DNA of 29,473 nt from DATKWV01 sp035529405. GTDB taxonomy: Bacteria; Planctomycetota; Phycisphaerae; Sedimentisphaerales; Anaerobacaceae. Location of the stretch: contig DATKWV010000222.1 of NCBI GenBank assembly GCA_035529405.1, positions 1 through 29,473 of the forward strand, read 5' to 3'. Each line of letters begins with the position of its first letter. Positions within the stretch are counted from its first letter, which is position 1. This document shows, piece by piece, positions 1 through 7,138 of the stretch. The notes under the pieces were generated by a model. It searched no databases. It saw only the letters and a list, made by a program, of their open reading frames with translations, and was not told the DNA's origin. The position numbers were made by a program, and so were the translations under genes.

Positions 1-60
1 TGGAAGGACGTAATCGAGTCCGTCGCAAAGCAACTACACGCACGGGTACAAAAGCAGTAA
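1..60 (+). CDS. C-terminal end of an unidentified protein (partial)
   Basis: Frame 1 is open from the first base for 19 codons and closes with TAA at 58-60. The visible tail reads WKDVIESVAKQLHARVQKQ, an amphipathic, basic helix-like end. No start is in the window and nothing identifies the family. It converges with the glycerate kinase gene on the other strand, leaving 42 bases between the two stop codons. It could be a chance open frame, because 60 bases is short; the clean stop just before the intergenic gap is the only support. Confidence 0.4.
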   Translation, partial: WKDVIESVAKQLHARVQKQ

Positions 61-102
61 AAGACCGCCGGCCGGCCCGAATAACTTTGCCTTAAAAACC
101 TC

Positions 103-1224
103 TTATGTGGTCAGGTGTTTTTGTGCAAACTCCGCAGCGGCCTGCGCCAGTAATTGCCTGCTGTGGCTTACAGCATAATCGAGTGACATACCCTCTTTTT
201 TCAGTGCTACGGCCTGGCTGATGCCCGCGCTTTTATACTCTTGTTCGCTCAAAGCCACAGTGCCTGCCAGCACGGTTACGGCGGTGTCGGTCTTTTTAGC
301 CGCTGCCGCAACTCCCGATACAACTTTGCCATATAATGACTGCCTGTCGAAACATCCTTCGCCCGTAATGACCCATTGGGCGCCGGCAAGTTCCCGCGCC
401 AGATTCGTTGCCTCGATTATTCTTTCGATGCCCGACACCAAGGCCGCATTCATAAATGCCATTGCGCCGGCAGCCAGTCCCCCTGCTGCGCCTGCACGCG
501 GGATATTTATGTCTTTGCCCAACTGCTGTTTCACCACTTCGGCAAGGTGTCTAAGCCCTTCATCAAGCCGGCTTACCATTTCCGGCGTGGCCCCTTTTTG
601 CGGGCCGTAGATTTTGGCCGCTCCACTTTCCCCACAAAGCACCGTTTCAACATCACACAAAACCTCTATTTGGGGCAATTCGAGGTTTAGCGGCGCAATT
701 ATTTTTCGTATGCGAGACAGTTGTCCGCCGCCAAGACCGACCGGCTTGTTCTTTTCGTCGAGGAACTGCCATCCCAAAGCCGTCGCAGCCCCTGTGCCGC
801 CATCGACTGTAGCGCTGCCGCCTACGCCCAGCAGTAACCGCCTGGCGCCGTTTTCGGCTGCGGCTTTTATAAGCTGGCCCGTGCCGTAGGTGGTTGTTTT
901 CAAAGGATTACGCTGATGCGGTTCAAGCAGCGGCAGTCCGCTTGCTGAGGCCATTTCTATGACGGCTGTTTTGTCGCAGTCAAACCAGCCGAAACCGGCC
1001 CGCACCTTCATCTCAGGCAGCGGCCCTGTTACCTGCCTTTCTATCAAGCAGCCGGTCCTGCCGGCCATCAGGGCCGCAACAGTACCTTCACCGCCGTCAG
1101 CCATCGGCCTGACTACGGTTTCAACGCCCGGCGCAACAGCGGCGATTGCGTCGGCTGTTATCCGGCAGGCGGTAACGGCATCCATACAGCCCTTGAACGA
1201 ATCCAGCGCTATGACAACCTTCAT
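103..1224 (-). CDS. Glycerate kinase (GlxK/GarK family)
   Basis: This 373-aa protein belongs to the glycerate kinase type 1 family, which phosphorylates D-glycerate with ATP, usually to 2-phosphoglycerate, feeding glycerate into lower glycolysis. The family signature starts at residue 1 (MKVVIALDSFKG) and continues with the ADGGEGT motif near residue 43, the GTGQLIKAA stretch near 114, the glycine-rich LLLGVGGSATVDGG segment near 130, and the VITGEG(C)FDRQS motif near 285. Length is normal for the family. The ATG at 1222-1224 is preceded on the minus strand by a GAGGA SD about 9 bases upstream, so the start is secure. It lies downstream of tRNA-Pro on the same strand with 167 bases between, so read-through from the tRNA promoter is possible. 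No sugar-acid catabolic partners are visible, so the exact pathway (glyoxylate, galactarate or serine cycle) cannot be decided here. Confidence 0.93.
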   Translation of the reverse strand: MKVVIALDSFKGCMDAVTACRITADAIAAVAPGVETVVRPMADGGEGTVAALMAGRTGCLIERQVTGPLPEMKVRAGFGWFDCDKTAVIEMASASGLPLLEPHQRNPLKTTTYGTGQLIKAAAENGARRLLLGVGGSATVDGGTGAATALGWQFLDEKNKPVGLGGGQLSRIRKIIAPLNLELPQIEVLCDVETVLCGESGAAKIYGPQKGATPEMVSRLDEGLRHLAEVVKQQLGKDINIPRAGAAGGLAAGAMAFMNAALVSGIERIIEATNLARELAGAQWVITGEGCFDRQSLYGKVVSGVAAAAKKTDTAVTVLAGTVALSEQEYKSAGISQAVALKKEGMSLDYAVSHSRQLLAQAAAEFAQKHLTT

Positions 1225-1371
1225 CGCTTTTTGTCCTCAAATCCGCATTTTAGGCCGACTTTAACAGCATTGCATCAAGATTTTCCGATTGCTGTATTGA
1301 TTCTGAATACCTGCCGGCGTGCCTTCAAAGCAGTTATCAGTACACCCCAGTCTCAGCAGGAGAGCAGCTCT

Positions 1372-1392
1372 ATTTTGAGCAATACTCAAAAT
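1372..1392 (-). terminator. 8-bp hairpin abutting the tRNA-Pro 3' end
   Basis: ATTTTGAG at 1372-1379 pairs with CTCAAAAT at 1385-1392 across a 5-base loop. On the minus strand it begins at the discriminator base of tRNA-Pro. There is no following U-run, so it may act as a 3'-processing or weak termination structure rather than a strong terminator. Visible as sequence; the function is inferred. Confidence 0.25.
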
Positions 1393-1467
1393 CGGGGTGA
1401 CTGGATTCGAACCAGCGGCCTCCTGCACCCAAAGCAGGCGCTCTAAGCCAAACTGAGCTACACCCCG
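1392..1467 (-). tRNA. tRNA-Pro (anticodon UGG)
   Basis: Reading the minus strand from 1467, the acceptor strand CGGGGTG pairs perfectly with CACCCCG at 1399-1393. The D-arm (GCTC...GAGC), the anticodon stem CCTGC/GCAGG with loop TTTGGGT (anticodon TGG at positions 34-36) and the T-arm with GTTCGAATC are all present. The discriminator is A at 1392 and CCA is not encoded, so the CCA end must be added after transcription. The first base C fits bacterial tRNA-Pro. A promoter lies about 33 bases upstream. Confidence 0.96.
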
Positions 1468-1499
1468 CAATACAGCATAAATCGCCGGTAAAAAGCAGT

Positions 1500-1528
1500 A
1501 TTTTAGCCGACAAAGCGGCCTGTTGCAA
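1500..1528 (-). promoter_or_regulatory. sigma70-like promoter of tRNA-Pro
   Basis: On the minus strand TTGCAA (1528-1523) is followed by exactly 17 bases and then TAAAAT (1505-1500). Transcription would start near 1493, some 26 bases before the mature tRNA. Spacing and position make this convincing. Confidence 0.65.
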
Positions 1529-1611
1529 TAGAATCATACGCGGGCCTGAAAATACACGTTTTTCAGAGGTTATTTCCGGGAGTTGGCTATATCCTGGTGG
1601 CGAAAAATAGC

Positions 1612-1640
1612 TTGCAGATTCGTGATGGTTAGTATATAAT
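1612..1640 (+). promoter_or_regulatory. sigma70-like promoter of the membrane HTH gene
   Basis: TTGCAG at 1612-1617, a 17-base spacer and a perfect TATAAT at 1635-1640. The start would be near 1647, giving a leader of about 125 bases. Confidence 0.65.
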
Positions 1641-1772
1641 GTTCTAAATAAGATTTGTTTGGGGTAAACCGTTGCAATTGACGGTGGCGGAATGTGTATA
1701 ATAACAGCTGGGCGCTATGACATCAGTTTCCGTTAAAGAAAAAAACAGGTGTTTTTGCAGGAGTAAGTGATT

Positions 1773-2894
1773 ATGGCCGGAATGTTCTATTCATTACAGG
1801 AAGTTATCGAGAAGATGCAAACGACGAAGGAGCGAATAGATGAACTGGTCAAGGACGGGAGGCTGCGCGAATTCCGTGACGGCCCGAATCTGCTTTTCAA
1901 GGTAAGCGAGGTCGAGACACTTATGTCCGATACGGGCTACATCGCTGCCAGCCAGCATTCCCAATCGCAAGCGCAGGCAGACCAGGAACCGCTGTTAATC
2001 GACCTCGAAGCCGGCGAGCCGGCATCGGAGTCGGCGGAGCTGACCGAAGAAGACACTATTGGCGTACCCGCGGAGGAACATATTGTACCCGAAGAAGCCG
2101 AGGCTGCCGCTGAGCCGATAGTCGAAATGGCTGACGATATATCGGGCCCGGAGGATTTGGAAGAGATTTCACTCGAGCCGGAATCGGGTGCGTTCGAATC
2201 TTCGCAAAAAGGACTCAGTGACGCCGATACCATCCTTGCTGACGAGGGTACGGACCTTCTGAGCGAAACCGACGCTGCAAACCAGACCACTGACGACCTG
2301 CTGGGTGCAACGAAGGCCGAAAGCGATGAGGCTTCGCTGGAAGAGATAGAAGGCGATATAAATCTGGATACTTTCGGCAGCGGTTCAGGGCTGCTGGACC
2401 TTTCTTTGCAGGCCGACGACACTTCGCTGGGCGGTGTTCTTGACGAAATCTATACATCCGAAGGCGAGCAGGAAAAAGGCTCAAGCGATCTTTCAGCCGC
2501 CGGCGTAGCCGCAGAGGCCGAGGAAATGGTCACGGAGGAAGGTCTTGCCGGCGCAGCGGTGGCGATGGTACCGGCATACGCCGAAGGGCCGCCGGACGCC
2601 ATAAGCAATGCCTTCGGGCTTGTGCTGTTTGTGCCGTTGCTGGTTGTAATATACACTGCGATAGTGGTACTGGCGGCGTTCAACGGCATTACGCCGTTCG
2701 TGATGGAGCAGACCAAGGGCATAATCTGGTATATTGCAATCGGGCTTACGGTATTAGCGGCTGTGATTATCGCTGTACCGTTTATGGTGGGCGGCAAAAC
2801 CGGCGCAAAGCCAAAGGTAAAGGCAAAAGTAAAGGCCAAGAAAGCCAAGAACAAGAAAGCTGCGCCGCCGAAAGCAGACAGCGAAACACAGTAA
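1773..2894 (+). CDS. Membrane-anchored helix-turn-helix protein, function unknown
   Basis: A 373-aa protein whose first 50 or so residues (FYSLQEVIEKMQTTKERIDE..., then DGRLREFRDGPNLLFKVSEVE) look like a MerR/excisionase-type winged HTH. Residues about 60-265 form a very acidic, Glu/Asp/Ser/Ala-rich linker with no predicted fold. Two hydrophobic segments follow, at about 280-305 and 315-340, and the tail of about 32 residues is extremely Lys/Ala-rich (KPKVKAKVKAKKAKNKKA). I chose ATG 1773 because AGGAG at 1759-1763 sits 9 bases before it; an in-frame GTG at 1767 would leave only 3 bases. It is a single-gene unit under its own promoter. The layout implies a regulator or tether at the inner membrane, but no homologue of known function is recognised. 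Confidence 0.8.
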   Translation: MAGMFYSLQEVIEKMQTTKERIDELVKDGRLREFRDGPNLLFKVSEVETLMSDTGYIAASQHSQSQAQADQEPLLIDLEAGEPASESAELTEEDTIGVPAEEHIVPEEAEAAAEPIVEMADDISGPEDLEEISLEPESGAFESSQKGLSDADTILADEGTDLLSETDAANQTTDDLLGATKAESDEASLEEIEGDINLDTFGSGSGLLDLSLQADDTSLGGVLDEIYTSEGEQEKGSSDLSAAGVAAEAEEMVTEEGLAGAAVAMVPAYAEGPPDAISNAFGLVLFVPLLVVIYTAIVVLAAFNGITPFVMEQTKGIIWYIAIGLTVLAAVIIAVPFMVGGKTGAKPKVKAKVKAKKAKNKKAAPPKADSETQ

Positions 2895-3021
2895 CGGTCT
2901 GCATCTTAACGGCCAGCTGGAAGCTAAGGGGTGCTTTCTTGCCCCCAAATAAGCGGCTGTTGGTGATTTGCTGGGGGAATCAGTAAAGTTTACCCTGCGA
3001 AAAAATTTTTTAATTTTAATG

Positions 3022-3049
3022 TTGACGAATATGGTTGGTATAACATAAT
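3022..3049 (+). promoter_or_regulatory. sigma70-like promoter of the padR unit
   Basis: TTGACG at 3022-3027, a 16-base spacer and CATAAT at 3044-3049. Each hexamer differs from consensus at one position. A stray TATAAT also occurs at 3101-3106 but has no good -35 partner. Confidence 0.5.
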
Positions 3050-3065
3050 ATGCAAAGTAAGACAT
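3050..3065 (+). promoter_or_regulatory. Candidate PadR operator
   Basis: The sequence ATGC-N8-ACAT lies directly after the -10 element of the promoter. PadR-family repressors are known to bind ATGT-N8-ACAT dyads and often repress their own operon. One base deviates from the consensus. Position and shape fit autoregulation; binding is inferred. Confidence 0.35.
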
Positions 3066-3145
3066 AAGCCTGCTTCAGCAGCAGGATACGAATCAGGCTG
3101 TATAATGTAATTATTACTGCGACAAAATTCAGAAAGGAAAACAGA

Positions 3146-3487
3146 ATGAAATTTGAAAGTCAGCTTTTGAAAGGTATCGCGCCGGCGGTGGTGCTGGAGA
3201 TTCTCTCCCGCGGGCAGATGTACGGCTACGAACTAAGCGGGGCCATCGAACAAAGAAGCGGAGAAATCCTGACTCTGGGCAAAGGCACCTTGTATCCGCT
3301 GCTTTATAACCTCGAAGCCAAAAAGCTGGTCAAAGGCACATGGCAGACAACGGATTCCGGCAGAAACAGGCGATACTACTCGATTACCGGCAAGGGCAAG
3401 GCTCAGCTTGCAAAACAAAAACAGCAGCTGCGCCAACTGACCGAGGGCTTGAACCTGGTCTTCGGCGGCGCACTGGTGCCGGCCTAA
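3146..3487 (+). CDS. PadR-family transcriptional regulator
   Basis: A 113-aa protein made almost entirely of the PadR winged-helix domain. Family landmarks are LLKGIAPAVVLEILSRGQMYGYEL near residues 8-31, KGTLYPLLYNLEAKKLVKG near 46-64, and the wing SGRNRRYYSITGKGKAQL near 71-88. A short helix at the end would serve dimerisation. The ATG at 3146 follows an AAAGGAAAA SD. The next gene starts 58 bases downstream with its own strong SD and encodes a membrane protein with an N-terminal domain like those often paired with PadR regulators, so the two form a regulator-target unit. Ligand and signal are unknown. Confidence 0.93.
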   Translation: MKFESQLLKGIAPAVVLEILSRGQMYGYELSGAIEQRSGEILTLGKGTLYPLLYNLEAKKLVKGTWQTTDSGRNRRYYSITGKGKAQLAKQKQQLRQLTEGLNLVFGGALVPA

Positions 3488-3495
3488 TAAGGCAG

Positions 3496-3530
3496 CCACA
3501 GATAGGACGGATTTACGCGGATAAACAATA
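3496..3530 (+). repeat. Short degenerate intergenic repeat (CCACAGAT...TTTACGCGGAT type)
   Basis: The spacer between padR and the next gene holds CCACAGATAGGACGGATTTA followed by CGCGGATAAAC. It resembles a family of imperfect 'cacagat / cgcggat' repeats that I know from intergenic DNA of several environmental bacteria. Only one copy is in this window, so the call rests on recognition of the motif. Confidence 0.3.
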
Positions 3531-3545
3531 AAGGGAGGCCGAATT

Positions 3546-5195
3546 ATGAACGAAAAGGACAACGATAAATCGTTCGAGAACCTTCCAGCCTGCGCGGCTG
3601 AGTTTATAACGCTTGTCATAAAGAAGATGCGCTATCGCAGCAAAGTCCGCCACGAGGTAATGACCGAACTGATTGGGCATTTCGAGGATGAGCTTAAGGA
3701 TTGCAAATCTGACGATGAAAAAAACCAAAGGGTGGAAAAGTTAATAAACGAGTTTGGTGATGCGAAAGTGCTTGCTGTACTGCTTCGCAGGGCGAAAAAA
3801 CGCTGTCGGCCGCTATGGCGAACAATCGTTGCAAGAACGTTTCAGACTGTCGGGGTACTGATAGTATGTCTGATTGTTTACGCAGGGTGGTTTTTCACCG
3901 GCAGGCCGAAGATTACTACCAATTATCTTGCCCATTCGAACCGTCTGGCCAGACCCGTTGCGGACGAAAGCCTGAATGCCGGCCTGATATACGCACAGGC
4001 CGCAAAGGTCTTTGAAAAACTGCCAGATAAGCCGTCCAAACTTCTTAGAAAAAAATATACCGAAATTACAGATGAGGAAAAAGACCTAATACGCCAGGTG
4101 TTAAAAGATAATCAGGATACACTGCAAATGGTCATAGCCGGGACGGAAAAGCCGTATTATTGGCAAAAATATGGAAGCGACGGTGACGCAAACGAATTAA
4201 TCACTGTCCTTATGCCGAACCTTGCAGATTATCGCCAGATAACCTGGGCACTGGGATGGCGTGCATGGCTGAGCGCAGAAGACGGCAGATTCGAGAGCGC
4301 CTTTGCCGATTTAATATCGTGCTACAGGTTCGGCCAGCATCTAAGAGGCGACAAGTCACTTATCGAGCAGCTTGTCGGAATTGCCATTGAGGCATTGTCT
4401 TTACAGGCAACCCGGGATATTCTCAGCAGGTATGAGGTGGAACCATCTGCGTTAGCTAAGCTGCAAAGCGATTTGGAAAATGTAATTTCCGCCGGCGATT
4501 TTGGTATAAGCCTCAAGTTAGAAAGGCTTCTCATTTATGATGAACTGCAGAGATTCTTTACCGATGACCGTCTGGGCGGGGGCCACCTGTATTTACCGAG
4601 GTTACGATATCTGTCACGTATGGACCCGCCGTTTATCAGCGGCAAGGATGCTGATTTTCTTGATGAGGCGGCACAGATGGCCCATATTCTCTTTACACAC
4701 CCGAATAAAAGTCAAACGTCAAGGTCAATTATGCAGTTGTATGACTACTGTGAACGGTTGGCTGCGAAATCCGCTGCACAGGTTCATTCGGAAAAAGAGT
4801 CACTCGATACGCGAATCCAAAGGCTTGCGACAAAGAATATTTTCATAGGTACTTTTGTTACTGATATTGGCCGAATAATTACGATAAGCCAGAGAAGTCC
4901 TACGGAAGTAAATGCAAACCTGGTAATAATTTCAGCGTTAAGATACAAGCAGCAACGAGGTGATTATCCGGGCACTTTGGAGGAACTGACGGCTGGAGGG
5001 TATCTGAAGGAATTACCGATGGATTCCTTCAGTGACAAGCCTCTGGTTTACAGAAAGACCGACGACGGTTTTATGCTTTATAGTGTAGGCCAGAATTTTA
5101 TTGATGACGGGGGGCAATACGGCAAGGATAAAACGGGCGAAGTCAAACTATGGGCAGATGACGGCGATGCGGTATTCTGGCCGGCGGCGCAATAG
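3546..5195 (+). CDS. PadR-linked membrane protein with HAAS-like N-terminus and pseudopilin-like C-terminus
   Basis: A 549-aa protein. Residues about 15-85 form a helical, charged domain (IKKMRYRSKVRHEVMTELIG, then a DELKD-rich stretch and INEFGDAKVLAVLLRRAKK) that resembles the HAAS/DUF1700-type domains encoded beside PadR regulators. One membrane helix follows at about 98-118 (TVGVLIVCLIVYAGWFF). The remaining 430 residues would lie outside the cytoplasm. The last 100 or so (ISALRYKQQRGDYPGTLEEL, then a DSFSDKPLVYRK and FMLYSVGQNFIDDGGQYG run) resemble the C-terminal half of GspG-like pseudopilins, without the N-terminal pilin helix. GGAGG at 3534-3538 fixes the ATG at 3546. A PadR-controlled membrane or anti-sigma-like sensor is the likeliest reading; the precise function is unknown. 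Confidence 0.75.
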   Translation: MNEKDNDKSFENLPACAAEFITLVIKKMRYRSKVRHEVMTELIGHFEDELKDCKSDDEKNQRVEKLINEFGDAKVLAVLLRRAKKRCRPLWRTIVARTFQTVGVLIVCLIVYAGWFFTGRPKITTNYLAHSNRLARPVADESLNAGLIYAQAAKVFEKLPDKPSKLLRKKYTEITDEEKDLIRQVLKDNQDTLQMVIAGTEKPYYWQKYGSDGDANELITVLMPNLADYRQITWALGWRAWLSAEDGRFESAFADLISCYRFGQHLRGDKSLIEQLVGIAIEALSLQATRDILSRYEVEPSALAKLQSDLENVISAGDFGISLKLERLLIYDELQRFFTDDRLGGGHLYLPRLRYLSRMDPPFISGKDADFLDEAAQMAHILFTHPNKSQTSRSIMQLYDYCERLAAKSAAQVHSEKESLDTRIQRLATKNIFIGTFVTDIGRIITISQRSPTEVNANLVIISALRYKQQRGDYPGTLEELTAGGYLKELPMDSFSDKPLVYRKTDDGFMLYSVGQNFIDDGGQYGKDKTGEVKLWADDGDAVFWPAAQ

Positions 5196-5198
5196 AAG

Positions 5199-5231
5199 CG
5201 GGCAGGCCGGTTACAACTCTGAGCCTGCCCG
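5199..5231. terminator. Hairpin between convergent genes
   Basis: CGGGCAGGC at 5199-5207 pairs perfectly with GCCTGCCCG at 5223-5231 over a 15-base loop, just after the stop of the membrane protein gene and before the convergent rpsU. The U-tracts on either side are poor, so it may be a weak bidirectional terminator. Confidence 0.4.
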
Positions 5232-5266
5232 TAATAAAACAATCGAATTATCCGGAATTGCCTGGA

Positions 5267-5458
5267 TTACAAACGCCCGCGGCCCAGGCCCAGGCCCCGC
5301 TGAGCCTTTCGCATCCGCCTGCGATTCTTCTCCGAAGGCTTCTCGTAATAGGCATTACGCTTCATATCCCTGATTAAGCCCTCCTTCTCGCAGAGCTTCT
5401 TAAAGCGCCTCATCATCTGCTGAACTGATTCGCCGGTACGCGTTTTGACCTTCAACAT
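5267..5458 (-). CDS. rpsU: Small ribosomal subunit protein bS21
   Basis: A 63-aa, very basic protein with the classic bS21 pattern: MLKVKTRTGESVQQMMRRFK, then LCEKEGLIRDMKRNAYYEKPSEKNRRRMRKA. It is the last-assembled protein of the 30S platform, near the anti-SD helix of 16S rRNA, and helps initiation. Length is typical for the shorter bS21 form, and the tail is Gly/Arg-rich (RGLGLGRGRL). The ATG at 5456-5458 has an AAAGGG SD about 9 bases upstream. A promoter lies about 100 bases upstream, making a monocistronic unit. Confidence 0.97.
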   Translation of the reverse strand: MLKVKTRTGESVQQMMRRFKKLCEKEGLIRDMKRNAYYEKPSEKNRRRMRKAQRGLGLGRGRL

Positions 5459-5558
5459 AAAAAAACGGCCCTTTCATTGCCAGAAAAATCGAAAAAGCTG
5501 CTGGCTAAAACTGTATTCTGTTCGTCAAAAACCGCCAACTGCGTTAGCATAAAACCAT

Positions 5559-5586
5559 AGTATACGGTGATTTCAGACTATTTCAA
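5559..5586 (-). promoter_or_regulatory. sigma70-like promoter of rpsU
   Basis: On the minus strand TTGAAA (5586-5581), a 16-base spacer and TATACT (5564-5559). The leader would be about 95 bases, long enough for regulation, but I see no obvious conserved structure in it. Confidence 0.65.
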
Positions 5587-5670
5587 GAAAAAACTTCGGT
5601 TTGTTTTTTGTGCCCTTTATACACGCGGCCAGGCTAAAGAAGCCGTAATTTTGCGAACATCAGGCCGGTA

Positions 5671-5699
5671 TTGAACGGTACAAGTAAATATGTTATAAT
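5671..5699 (+). promoter_or_regulatory. sigma70-like promoter of hflX
   Basis: TTGAAC at 5671-5676, a 17-base spacer and a perfect TATAAT at 5694-5699. Transcription would start around 5706, right at the SD GGAGG (5706-5710), so the leader is very short. Confidence 0.7.
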
Positions 5700-5722
5700 A
5701 CCACCGGAGGCATTGTCCGAAT

Positions 5723-7039
5723 TTGGAAAAAGTGCGTAATACCCTCAGGGTCACAAAAGAGCGGGCAATACTGGTTGCTGCCACACTGCATACCAGTGCT
5801 GCCCGGGATGATTTGGCAGAGCTTACGGCCTTGGCTGAAAGCGCCGGGGCGGTGGTCGTGGACAAATTCCGCCAGAGGATTCGCAAGATAAACGCCGCCT
5901 TATACATAGGTACAGGCAAGGCAGAGCAGCTTGCCGAGCGGGTCAGACGGTTCAAGGCGGATGTTATCATATTTGACAATAACCTTTCGCCGGGGCAGAT
6001 TCGTGAGCTTGAGAAGATTACAGGCGTTAAAGTCATTGACCGCAGCGAGTTGATTCTCGACATATTTGCCACGCGTGCAAAGACCAAGCAGGCCAAGCTG
6101 CAGGTGGAGCTTGCGCAGCTTGAATATACCTATCCGCGACTGACAAGGATGTGGGCACACTTAGACAGCGTTGCCGGGGTCGGCGGTGCTACAGCGGCGG
6201 GCGTAGTCGGCGGTATCGGCACAAGGGGCCCTGGCGAACAGCAGCTCGAAATAGACCGCCGGCTGGTCAACAAGAAAATCACCGACCTGAAGCGCAGCCT
6301 TGCGCATATCGACAAGCAAAAGGTGCTGGAGATCAAGGGCAGAACGGGTCTATTCAAAATCTGCCTTGTGGGCTATACGAATTCGGGCAAAAGTACGCTG
6401 CTGAACGCCCTTACAGACGCCGACGCGCTTGTCGAAGACAGGCTTTTCGCCACGCTCGATACCAGGACAAGAAAATGGACGCTCGTGGGGGCAGCAGTGG
6501 TGCTTTTAAGCGACACGGTGGGTTTTGTGGAAAACCTGCCTCATCAATTGGTTGCGTCCTTCAAGGCAACACTGGAAGAAGCCATAAATGCGGATTTGCT
6601 TTTACATATTGTCGATGCCGCCAATCCGTGTGCACTGCGGCAGATTGAGTCTGTGGATAAGGTGCTTGCCGAAATCGGCTGCGCCGAAAAACCTATCCTG
6701 AAAGTGCTGAACAAAATCGACGCGGTTAAAACGCCCGGTGAGCTGGAACTGCTACAGACGCTGTTTGCCGATGCCGTGTCCGTATCAGCCAAAAAAGGCC
6801 TGAACCTGGAACAGCTCAATCAGATCGTACACGCAAAATATAAAGGCCAGGAGATTCTTCTGCGTATCAGCGTAAGTGCCTCGAACAGCAAAGTACCGAG
6901 CTTTCTAAGCGCTTTCGGGCAAATCGTCACACAGCAGTATTGTGACGGCCTTGTCATAATTGAGGCCAGGCTGGGCCAAAACCAGCTTGCGGCCCTGGAA
7001 AGGCTCGGCAGCGAGGGCATCGAAATTGTCCAGCTGTGA
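5723..7039 (+). CDS. hflX: Ribosome-associated GTPase HflX
   Basis: A 438-aa HflX-family GTPase that binds the 50S subunit and splits or rescues stalled ribosomes under stress. The N-terminal domain carries the GTGKAEQL nucleotide-binding loop near residue 63 and DNNLSPGQIRELE near 90. The linker has the hallmark GGIGTRGPGEQQLEIDRR near 166-183. The G domain shows the P-loop GYTNSGKST (217-225), the G3 motif DTVGF in DTVGFVENLPHQLVASF, and G4 NKID. The start is TTG at 5723, supported by CCGGAGG at 5704-5710 (12 bases upstream); the only nearby alternative, GTG at 5732, would be 21 bases away. Its own strong promoter sits just upstream. gpsA follows after 99 bases and may be co-transcribed. 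Confidence 0.97.
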   Translation: MEKVRNTLRVTKERAILVAATLHTSAARDDLAELTALAESAGAVVVDKFRQRIRKINAALYIGTGKAEQLAERVRRFKADVIIFDNNLSPGQIRELEKITGVKVIDRSELILDIFATRAKTKQAKLQVELAQLEYTYPRLTRMWAHLDSVAGVGGATAAGVVGGIGTRGPGEQQLEIDRRLVNKKITDLKRSLAHIDKQKVLEIKGRTGLFKICLVGYTNSGKSTLLNALTDADALVEDRLFATLDTRTRKWTLVGAAVVLLSDTVGFVENLPHQLVASFKATLEEAINADLLLHIVDAANPCALRQIESVDKVLAEIGCAEKPILKVLNKIDAVKTPGELELLQTLFADAVSVSAKKGLNLEQLNQIVHAKYKGQEILLRISVSASNSKVPSFLSAFGQIVTQQYCDGLVIIEARLGQNQLAALERLGSEGIEIVQL

Positions 7040-7138
7040 ACAAATTGCTTATTGATAACGGCCCAAAGATAATCGATAATTCCACCAGCAATGACCGTAT
7101 GCCTGCGGGCGCAGCCAAAATACAGTTTGACCCGGAAT

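Larger units (their letters stand above)
1468..1772. other. Divergent intergenic region with promoters in both directions
   Basis: This gap of about 300 bases separates tRNA-Pro (leftwards) from the HTH membrane protein gene (rightwards). It holds a strong promoter for each and a second possible rightward promoter: TTGCAA at 1672-1677, a 19-base spacer, and TATAAT at 1697-1702. The rest of the roughly 125-base leader to the coding start shows no clear hairpin or riboswitch to me. Confidence 0.6.

Noticed and set aside
1261..1470. Open frame on the minus strand across tRNA-Pro
   Set aside because: It overlaps the tRNA completely on the same strand and has no family likeness.
3101..3106. Second promoter of padR from a perfect TATAAT
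   Set aside because: No reasonable -35 element lies 15-19 bases upstream; the promoter at 3022-3049 is better.
7091..7138. Longer N-terminus for gpsA
   Set aside because: The added 16 residues have no counterpart in GpsA, whose Rossmann motif begins right after the ATG at 7139, and there is no better SD.
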